NCBI GenBank assembly: GCA_036782995.1
Contig: DAIPXZ010000028.1
Location: 1-11,562 of the forward strand
DNA: 11,562 nucleotides
Source of the DNA: DAIPXZ01 sp036782995
GTDB lineage: Bacteria; Bacillota; Clostridia; Saccharofermentanales; Saccharofermentanaceae
Reading direction: 5' to 3'
In this document: positions 5,083-11,562 of the stretch, in pieces
How positions within the stretch are numbered: position 1 is the stretch's first letter
Layout of the letters: each line of letters opens with the position of its first letter
Notes under the pieces: generated by a model
The model's input: only the letters and a program-made list of their open reading frames with translations
Database searches by the model: none
Told to the model about the DNA's origin: nothing
Position numbers and translations under genes: made by a program

Positions 5083-8000
5083 ATGAAAATTCAATCCATG
5101 TTTGCAGATGACATCAACCGTCAGATAAACGGTGTTATTAAAGTCGATCAGCAGGATGCTTCCACCGAAAGCGAAGTGCGCGAATATGTTGTCACGAAGG
5201 AGCTCAAAAAGCACTTTATAAGTTTCTTCAACCATTACTGTGACAGTTTCGCGCAGCCTACTGATGACACCGGAGTATGGATTTCCGGTTTCTTCGGAAG
5301 TGGTAAATCTCACTTTCTGAAAATGCTTTCCTTTATTTTGGAGAACCGCACGATAAACGGAGTGAAGACCGTGGAGCGATTCCGCGCGAAATTTGCGGAT
5401 GACCCTGCCACTTTTATGCTCATAGATAAAGCAACCAGAGGTAAGACAGAGACCATTCTGTTCAACATTGACATTGAAGGTTCTATCAACAAAGATAAGA
5501 CCGCCGTCCTCCGTGTTTTCGCCAAGATGTTCTACAATCATCTGGGCTACTACGGAGAGAATCTCAAAGTCGCTATGTTGGAGCAATACATAGATAGGCT
5601 CGGTAAAACAGAAGAGTTCCGTAGAGTGTTCGAGGCGAAAAAAGGTAAACCGTGGGTAGAAATGCGCCGTGCGTTTGCCTTTAATGGTAAAGCAATCATC
5701 CCTTCACTCATGGAAGTACTTGATATGAGCGAAGACGATGCAAAAAGCTGGTTTAATGACAAAACTTCCATCGATATGAGCATCGCTCAGCTTGTGGAAG
5801 ACATCAACGAATACGTGGGCAGACAGCCCAAGGACTTCCGCCTGCTGTTTATGATTGATGAAGTCGGTCAGTATGTTGGCGCTGATACGGATATGCTCTT
5901 GAATCTCCAGTCGCTGATAGAAAAGATCGGCAGTGAGTGCGGCGGCAGAGTGTGGATTGTCTGTACCGGTCAGGAAGCGATTGATGAGATCATTAAAGTG
6001 CGCGCCGATGCGTTCTCTCGCATTCAAGCGAGATTTGCTGTTCGTCTCTCACTTTCATCTTCTGCCGTTGATGAAGTCATTCAAAAGCGTATTCTTAGCA
6101 AGAAGCCCGAGGCAGCGAAGACGCTTGAAGCGATATACGATCAAAACGAGTCTGTGCTGCGCAATCTGTTCAGCTTTACGGATTCCATTCTTGATATAAA
6201 GGGTTATGGCGGTTCCTCCGAGTTTGCCATTGATTTCCCGTTTGTACCGTATCAGTTTATTCTGCTGCAAAAAGCATTTGTCGAAATCCGCAAGCACGGC
6301 AACGCCGGCAAGCATCATTCTGACGCGGAGCGTTCCATGCTCTCCGGTTTCCAGGAGGCAGCAAAGAAAGTACAAGACCGCGACGAGTATTCGCTCGTTC
6401 CGTTCTTCCGCTTTTATGACACCGTACATAGCTTTCTCGACAGCTCCATCCGCCGCGTAATTGAACGCTGCGAGAAGGCTGCACAGGACGGAAACGGGAT
6501 TGAATCTCAAGATGTTGATGTACTCAAGCTCCTTTACCTTGTCCGCTATATTGATGATGTGAAAGCAAACATAGATAACATCGCCATCCTCATGGCAGAT
6601 GATATTCGCACGGATAAAATTGTGCTCCGTGAAGCCATCAGCGCGTCGCTAAACCGTCTTGCCAGTCAGAACTATATCGGCAGGAATGGAGACACCTACA
6701 ACTTCCTCACGGATGAAGAGCAGGATATCCAACGCGCAATAAACAACGAAACGCAGGTAGACACCGCCGCTATCGTAGAGCGTATTGCTCATATGATTTA
6801 CGGCGATATCTACACGACCAAGAAATATCGTTATGGAAAATACGACTTTGCCTTCGACCAGATGGTTGACGGTGTGGCTGTCGGTGCTCTAACCGGTGGA
6901 ATGAAGCTTAGGTTTCTGACCGTGGCTACATCGCCGCAGGATAAAACAGACTTAAAGCTGATGACGGATTCTATGGGACAGGCTATAGTGGTTTTAGCTG
7001 AAACGCCGTATTACGACTCCCTGGAAACAGCCATGAAGATACGTAAATACGTCAAGCAACGCAACGTGACAGAGCTTCCCAAGTCTGTCCAGACCATCAT
7101 TCAGGAAAAACAGAATGAAGCCGGTCTTTATGAATCCGAGGTTATGGATTGTCTTGCGGACGCTATTGTCTCCGCTGCCTTCTATGTAGCCGGTGAGCGG
7201 ATTGAGCTCAAGCCGGGAGCAGTCAGTGCAAAGAGCGATGACCCCAAGACCCGCGAGTCGGAAATCAAGCGTGGAAAAGCAAGAAGCGTAATTGACCAGG
7301 CACTCGAATACCTTGTCGCACACGTTTACAGCGAGCTTGACCTCATCGTCAAAAACGTAGAAACCGATGATGAAATTATCGCGGTTTTATCAGGTGGACA
7401 GGTATCACTGACCGGCATGGGGCCGAATAGTGATGCAGCCGCCAAGATGGAAGATTACCTTGAGATGCAGTTTGCGAACAAGCTTCCCACCTCGATGGCG
7501 GATATTCAGAGCCGCTATCAAGCGATACCTTATGGATGGAAAGAAATTGACATTGCCGCTGTTGCCGCACTGCTTATTTATGAGCAGAAGGTCACGGTCA
7601 AATACGGCGGCGTGACAATACAGCCCGGTAATCCCAAATTGCCGGATATGCTCCGCAAGAAGAGTGAGATTGGCAAAACAACAATCTCAAAGCGTCAGGT
7701 TATCTCGCTTGTTAAGTTGAAGCAAGTCAAGGAGTTTCTGCGCGAATACTTTGACATCATGGATGTGCCGGACGATGAGGATGGCCTTATTGCCTTTATT
7801 ATCGAAAAGATGGGCAAGCAAAAAGACCACTTCGCGGCACTTCTTTCCCGCTACGAAGGACATAAATATCCGGATAAGGTGCTCATCCAGAATTCGATTG
7901 CTATGATTGAGGATGTTCTTTCACAGCAGAAGGACAACATCGCGCTCATTGACCGTGTACTTGCCAAGCGTGACGCCTTGCTTGACAATAAGGATGATGT

Positions 8001-8679
8001 TGCGAATGTGGAGGGCTTTTTCGCCAGCCAGGTTGCGATATTCGATGCCGCTGTCAAAATGGAACATGACCTTTCAAATGAGCTTGCTTATCTTGCAAAG
8101 GAGCCGGAGTCGAATACGGCGCTCAACCAAATACGCCTTATCACTCAGCTCGTCACCGATGTGAAGCTGATTTATAGGCGCATACCCGAACTCAACGAAT
8201 TGATGAAGACAGTGAGCGCCGGTCATGACCGTCTGCTCTCCGCAAAGCGCGATGAGCTTCTTGAAATTGTCCGTCAATGCATGGAGGCTATTCACACGAC
8301 AGCCGGAAGCACAATAGACGCAAAAAACATCATCACAACGGCGGATACATTCTACACACAGCAAAAAGAGCGCATCGCGCAGCTTCGCAGTCTTGCCCTG
8401 TTGGACGGACTTGTGCCGCCGATGATTACCTATAAAGACGAAACGGTGGAAAAGCTGGAGCTGATGGACAAGCCTGTTCCTCCCAAGCCTGTCGCACCGC
8501 CAACACCGGAACAGCCGGGAAAACCTGCACCCAAGAAGCTCATCAAGGCTCTGAACCGTCAGGTCGTCTTCCCCGCAAAACAACTCGAAAGCGAAGCGGA
8601 TATCGATGCCTATGTTGAAAAGGTGCGCGCACAGCTCAAAGCGCTCATGCAGAACTGCGACGGGATAAAGTTGAACTAA
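5083..8679 (+). CDS. brxC: BrxC, large P-loop ATPase of BREX
   Basis: A 1198-residue BrxC/PglY-type ATPase, normal in length. The Walker A motif is GFFGSGKS at residues 69-76 and the Walker B is 'LLFMIDE' at 254-260, both intact. 'DVVTKE/LKKHF' and 'GVWISGFFGSGKSHFLKML' near the N-terminus are typical. The middle (about 500-850) is helical and the part from ~900 has heptad-like stretches. A proline-rich linker at about 1131-1150 (many P-x-P/PK steps) joins a final conserved block, 'RQVVFPAKQLESEADIDAYVEKVRAQL', probably a docking segment. BrxC is required for defence and binds other BREX proteins as an oligomeric ATPase, possibly acting on DNA; this is family knowledge. A strong AAGGAGG (5066-5072) precedes the ATG. 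The next gene starts 19 bases after its stop. Confidence 0.95.
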   Translation: MKIQSMFADDINRQINGVIKVDQQDASTESEVREYVVTKELKKHFISFFNHYCDSFAQPTDDTGVWISGFFGSGKSHFLKMLSFILENRTINGVKTVERFRAKFADDPATFMLIDKATRGKTETILFNIDIEGSINKDKTAVLRVFAKMFYNHLGYYGENLKVAMLEQYIDRLGKTEEFRRVFEAKKGKPWVEMRRAFAFNGKAIIPSLMEVLDMSEDDAKSWFNDKTSIDMSIAQLVEDINEYVGRQPKDFRLLFMIDEVGQYVGADTDMLLNLQSLIEKIGSECGGRVWIVCTGQEAIDEIIKVRADAFSRIQARFAVRLSLSSSAVDEVIQKRILSKKPEAAKTLEAIYDQNESVLRNLFSFTDSILDIKGYGGSSEFAIDFPFVPYQFILLQKAFVEIRKHGNAGKHHSDAERSMLSGFQEAAKKVQDRDEYSLVPFFRFYDTVHSFLDSSIRRVIERCEKAAQDGNGIESQDVDVLKLLYLVRYIDDVKANIDNIAILMADDIRTDKIVLREAISASLNRLASQNYIGRNGDTYNFLTDEEQDIQRAINNETQVDTAAIVERIAHMIYGDIYTTKKYRYGKYDFAFDQMVDGVAVGALTGGMKLRFLTVATSPQDKTDLKLMTDSMGQAIVVLAETPYYDSLETAMKIRKYVKQRNVTELPKSVQTIIQEKQNEAGLYESEVMDCLADAIVSAAFYVAGERIELKPGAVSAKSDDPKTRESEIKRGKARSVIDQALEYLVAHVYSELDLIVKNVETDDEIIAVLSGGQVSLTGMGPNSDAAAKMEDYLEMQFANKLPTSMADIQSRYQAIPYGWKEIDIAAVAALLIYEQKVTVKYGGVTIQPGNPKLPDMLRKKSEIGKTTISKRQVISLVKLKQVKEFLREYFDIMDVPDDEDGLIAFIIEKMGKQKDHFAALLSRYEGHKYPDKVLIQNSIAMIEDVLSQQKDNIALIDRVLAKRDALLDNKDDVANVEGFFASQVAIFDAAVKMEHDLSNELAYLAKEPESNTALNQIRLITQLVTDVKLIYRRIPELNELMKTVSAGHDRLLSAKRDELLEIVRQCMEAIHTTAGSTIDAKNIITTADTFYTQQKERIAQLRSLALLDGLVPPMITYKDETVEKLELMDKPVPPKPVAPPTPEQPGKPAPKKLIKALNRQVVFPAKQLESEADIDAYVEKVRAQLKALMQNCDGIKLN

Positions 8680-8698
8680 ACGAAAGGATTATCATGCT

Positions 8699-10492
8699 AT
8701 GGCAACAACAATAGAAATAAACAAACAAAGCGTGAAAGCATTACTCTCATCAGGAATTGAGAGACCCTTTGTTATTCCGGAATACCAACGTCCATATGCA
8801 TGGAACTTTGATCAAGTCGATACGTTGTTCTCTGACATCTGGGAGTTTACAGAGAATTTTGGCGGTTCAAAACGGAATGCAACGTATTTTCTCGGCAGCA
8901 TCGTTTCTTACGAAAACAAAGACGAAGGAACGCAAGAAATCATTGATGGTCAACAGAGAATTACCTCTCTATTTCTGTTGCTTCGCGCAATATACACGAA
9001 ACTTGAAAAAGGAGCTCAGAGTAAAGAATCCGATAACTTTCTGAAGCAAATCAGAGAGTGTATTTGGCGCGCAAATAAGTTGACTGCCGAAGTTGATTTC
9101 GATGATATTTTGCTAACCTCAAGAGTTGTCAACAATGATGGAAACGAATGTCTGCGTGATATTTTACGAACCGGCGTAGCCGATGATAAGGCAGACGACA
9201 ACTATTCCAAAAACTATCTGCGCTTTCAGTCATTATTCGACACCGCATCAAATAACAGTCCACTGTTGATTTTTGACTTTATCTACGCATTATTAAACCA
9301 AGCTATTCTGTTGCCCATCACGGCTGATACACAGGATACAGCACTCACTATATTCTCAACGCTAAATGATCGCGGTATGCCCCTTTCGGATGCCGATATC
9401 TTTAAGGCAAAAATATACAATCATTACAAGACGACAGAGGAAAAGCAACTTTTCATCGATGACTGGAAAGAGCTTGATGATAGAGCACGATATGCCGGAG
9501 AGAGCATTCAACAATTGTTTTACTACTACATGTTCTTCCTTCGTGCTAAAGCCGGCGACAACAGCTCCACGACTCCCGGCGTTCGCAAATACTTCCTTGA
9601 CGGAAAAGCCGCCAGACTGTATGAGACTGATTTGATGGATAATCTGAAAATAATACTTAATCTGTGGTTGGTTTCATCAAAACGGGAGATTATAGAAAAT
9701 GAAAGCTGGAGCGAAAATGTCGATATTCTAAAAGCAATCGATGTTATCAGCTCCTACCCAAACGAGTTTTGGAAGTATCCGGTTGTTATCTACTATCTTC
9801 AGCATAGAAATGAAGACAGCTTTGATAACTGCTTCCTGATATTCTTACATAAGCTCATTGGAGAGCTATTGGTTCGGTATCTCCTTGCACCGACTATCAA
9901 CGCTGTCAAAGTTGATATACTCAAGTTAAACGGAGAAATCATTAAAGACGCACACCCGGTATTTGCATTTAAGGATATAGATACAGCCCAATTATCGGCG
10001 GCTATCAAGTCCCCTAATCGAAATGCTGTTCGTATGCTTCTAAAAATCATCGCCTATCAAGATAACAGACAGCAGTGGCTCTTGCCGGATAGTTGGGAGA
10101 TTGAGCATATTTTCCCGCAGAAGTGGCAGGCATCTTACTTTGTCAACATGAGTGACGATGTAATCCGCGATAAGATTGAACACATCGGCAACAAACTGCC
10201 GTTTGAAAAACGGCTAAACATCGTCGCCGGTAACGGATACTTTGGTAAGAAGAAAGAGCAGTATTCTAAGTCCAAGATTGCCTGTACAATAGCGATGTCA
10301 ACAAGCACCGTATCAGAATGGAGTCTTGAAGACATTACGGAACGAGATATTCTTCTTAGTAATATGCTGACCGCTTTGATAAAGGCATGGAATGAGAAAT
10401 ATACGGTTGATCAAACAGCAGCATCTGATGAACCGACTGATGAGCAGAAAGCTTTAATTGATCAGTTCAAGAAAAACGGCTGGGTTAAGTAA
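8699..10492 (+). CDS. DUF262-DUF1524 protein, GmrSD/BrxU-like predicted type IV restriction enzyme
   Basis: A 597-residue single chain. The N-terminal DUF262 (ParB-like NTPase/DNA-sensing) part shows 'IPEYQRPYAW' at residues 26-35 and 'DGQQRITSLFLLL' from 83. The C-terminal DUF1524 His-Me-finger nuclease part shows 'EIEHIFPQKW' with His470 and Pro473, 'HIGNKLP' with Asn498, and 'GKKKEQY' from 516; these look catalytically complete. GmrSD enzymes cut glucosylated or hydroxymethylated cytosine DNA using a nucleotide-dependent DUF262 part. BrxU, from a BREX island, is a fused member that complements BREX. Here the gene sits inside the operon, between brxC and pglX, in frame with operon spacing (19 and 24 bases). 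Base composition looks lower in GC than its neighbours, which suggests later acquisition. The start has a modest AAAGGA (8684-8689); an out-of-frame ATG lies at 8694. Target range is unknown. Confidence 0.88.
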   Translation: MATTIEINKQSVKALLSSGIERPFVIPEYQRPYAWNFDQVDTLFSDIWEFTENFGGSKRNATYFLGSIVSYENKDEGTQEIIDGQQRITSLFLLLRAIYTKLEKGAQSKESDNFLKQIRECIWRANKLTAEVDFDDILLTSRVVNNDGNECLRDILRTGVADDKADDNYSKNYLRFQSLFDTASNNSPLLIFDFIYALLNQAILLPITADTQDTALTIFSTLNDRGMPLSDADIFKAKIYNHYKTTEEKQLFIDDWKELDDRARYAGESIQQLFYYYMFFLRAKAGDNSSTTPGVRKYFLDGKAARLYETDLMDNLKIILNLWLVSSKREIIENESWSENVDILKAIDVISSYPNEFWKYPVVIYYLQHRNEDSFDNCFLIFLHKLIGELLVRYLLAPTINAVKVDILKLNGEIIKDAHPVFAFKDIDTAQLSAAIKSPNRNAVRMLLKIIAYQDNRQQWLLPDSWEIEHIFPQKWQASYFVNMSDDVIRDKIEHIGNKLPFEKRLNIVAGNGYFGKKKEQYSKSKIACTIAMSTSTVSEWSLEDITERDILLSNMLTALIKAWNEKYTVDQTAASDEPTDEQKALIDQFKKNGWVK

Positions 10493-10516
10493 TTCGAAAA
10501 GGAGAGCCAAATAATC

Positions 10517-11562
10517 ATGGACAAGAACGCCATTAAAAAATACGCTGTCTGGGCGCGGCGGGAGCTTATCTCCCGCGTCAGCCAAAAGGCGCAGCAGTTT
10601 GGTATATCCGAAAAGAATATTGTGGATACCGGTGCGGACAGCGTGAACGGGCATCTGCTCTCCACTGACGAGAAAAAGCAGCGTCAGGCGCTCATTGTCC
10701 GTATAAAGCAGAAGGGCTATGAGCAGGTGATGGAGGAAGTCGCCTACACATGGTTCAACCGCTTCTCCGCACTGCGCTTTATGGAGGTAAACGGCTATCT
10801 GCCGAGCCATGTCCGCGTGTTCACCGACGATGCGAACAACTACAGGCCGCAGATACTCACAGAAGCCATCCATCTTGAACTGGAGGGCTTACGCATGGAG
10901 CGAGTCTATGCGTTGAAGGAGGCTAACGATGACGCTGCTCTTTATAAATACCTCATCATCACCCAATGCAACGCCCTCTCTGCTGTGCTGCCCGGAATGT
11001 TTCAGAAGATAGCCGACTACACCGAGCTGTTGTTCCCCGACAATCTCCTGCGCGAAGGCAGCGTACTGGAGCAGATGGTCACGTTGATTCCCGAAGCGGA
11101 CTGGCAGGATCAGGTGCAGATCATCGGCTGGCTGTATCAATACTACAACTCCGAACCGAAGGACAAGGTGTTTGCCGACCTCAAAAAGAACATCAAGATA
11201 AGCAAGGAAAACATCCCCGCCGCGACCCAGCTTTTCACGCCGGACTGGATCGTCCGCTATATGGTGGAGAACTCCCTCGGTCGCTTATGGATTGAGGGAC
11301 ATCCCAATGATACGCTGAAAGCGGGCTGGAAATACTACCTCGACGAATCCGAACAGGAGCCGGAGGTTCAGGCGCAGCTTGCTGAGATACGCTGTGAATA
11401 CGCGGGGCTGAAGCCGGAAGAAATCCGCTGCATCGACCCCTGTATGGGCAGCGGGCATATCCTCGTGTATATGTTCGATGTGCTGATGCAGATCTACGAA
11501 GCTTACGGCTACCGCAGCCGCGACGCCGTGGCAAGCATCGTGCGCAACAACCTCTACGGTCT
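10517..11562 (+). CDS. pglX: PglX, BREX N6-adenine DNA methyltransferase (3' partial)
   Basis: The first ~348 residues of the BREX-1 methyltransferase; the gene runs off the right edge with no stop. The start 'MDKNAIKKYAVWARRELISRV' is the usual PglX opening, followed by 'YTWFNRFSALRFMEVNGYLP' near residues 79-98. 'ATQLFTPDWIVRYMVENSLG' (about 245-265) is the motif X region, and 'DPCMGSGH' at residues 307-314 is motif I, which holds S-adenosylmethionine. The catalytic NPPY motif would lie beyond the window. PglX methylates an adenine in a non-palindromic site on host DNA and marks self; it is also needed for exclusion. Full-length members have about 1150-1200 residues. AAAAGGAGAG (10497-10506) precedes the ATG. 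The visible part looks GC-richer than the gene before it. Confidence 0.93.
   Translation, partial: MDKNAIKKYAVWARRELISRVSQKAQQFGISEKNIVDTGADSVNGHLLSTDEKKQRQALIVRIKQKGYEQVMEEVAYTWFNRFSALRFMEVNGYLPSHVRVFTDDANNYRPQILTEAIHLELEGLRMERVYALKEANDDAALYKYLIITQCNALSAVLPGMFQKIADYTELLFPDNLLREGSVLEQMVTLIPEADWQDQVQIIGWLYQYYNSEPKDKVFADLKKNIKISKENIPAATQLFTPDWIVRYMVENSLGRLWIEGHPNDTLKAGWKYYLDESEQEPEVQAQLAEIRCEYAGLKPEEIRCIDPCMGSGHILVYMFDVLMQIYEAYGYRSRDAVASIVRNNLYG

Larger units (their letters stand above)
1..11562 (+). mobile_element. Fragment of a Tn1549/CTn-like integrative and conjugative element carrying BREX
   Basis: The first 3.3 kb hold a set of genes characteristic of clostridial conjugative transposons: helicase/methylase tail, DUF3849 protein, MobC-like protein, CD1845-like membrane protein and MOBP relaxase, all in one direction and closely packed. 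The BREX operon follows directly on the same strand. In Tn1549 the cargo (vanB operon) lies between the conjugation genes and the integrase end, so BREX appears to occupy the equivalent slot; that comparison is from memory. Neither element end, no integrase and no attachment site is visible, so the boundaries are unknown and the whole window is marked only as a fragment. Confidence 0.72.

Noticed and set aside
5026..5586. Minus-strand open frame of 186 codons opposite the brxB end and brxC start
   Set aside because: It lies opposite strongly conserved BrxC sequence including the Walker A region, has no ribosome binding site noted and no family resemblance.
8074..8583. Minus-strand open frame of 169 codons opposite the 3' part of brxC
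   Set aside because: The + strand frame is clearly coding; the antisense product is rich in Cys, Arg and Leu without recognisable domains.
10454..10873. Minus-strand open frames opposite the pglX start
   Set aside because: The + strand frame is open to the window end and encodes recognisable PglX with its SAM motif, so the antisense frames are shadows.
10517..11562. Phase-variable repeat tract in pglX
   Set aside because: Phase variation is known for pglX in some systems, but no long homopolymer or short tandem repeat is visible in the part inside the window.
1..11562. CRISPR arrays, tRNA or rRNA genes, insertion sequences
   Set aside because: No regularly spaced direct repeats, no cloverleaf-like or ribosomal RNA sequence and no transposase frame were seen on either strand.

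Overview
The window reads as part of an integrative and conjugative element (ICE) of the Tn1549/CTn type found in Clostridia. All recognisable genes are on the + strand. The host type is inferred from the gene families (the C-terminal tail of the ICE helicase/methylase, DUF3849, a MobC-like protein, a CD1845-like membrane protein and a MOBP relaxase), from the strong GGAGG-type ribosome binding sites and from middling GC content. The species cannot be named from this sequence.

Bases 1-3303 are element backbone. In order they hold the end of a giant helicase/methylase-type protein (cut by the left edge), a DUF3849 protein, a MobC-like relaxosome accessory protein, a 119-base gap that may contain an origin of transfer, a small CD1845-like membrane protein, a gap with a 10-bp-stem hairpin, and the relaxase. 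Bases 3304-3651 hold no confident gene. They contain a row of four inverted repeats, then an AT-rich stretch ending in a near-consensus sigma-A promoter. A perfect 11-bp inverted repeat flanks its -10 box.

Bases 3652-11562 are a type 1 BREX anti-phage operon in the cargo position behind the relaxase. The order is a 78-residue Cro/C1-type regulator, brxA, brxB, brxC, a single-chain DUF262-DUF1524 protein (GmrSD/BrxU-like, a predicted restriction nuclease), and pglX, which runs off the right edge after its SAM-binding motif. pglZ and brxL would be expected beyond the right edge.

The inferred scheme is as follows. The small regulator binds the palindrome over its own promoter and sets expression of the whole co-directional operon. 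PglX marks host DNA by adenine methylation. BrxB, BrxC and the expected PglZ form the core of phage exclusion. The DUF262-DUF1524 enzyme adds a second activity, possibly against modified phage DNA that BREX does not stop. The points most worth checking are this embedded nuclease and the traces around it, the operator/promoter design, the hairpin array with an IncP-like nick motif, and the candidate oriT between mobC and the CD1845-like gene.
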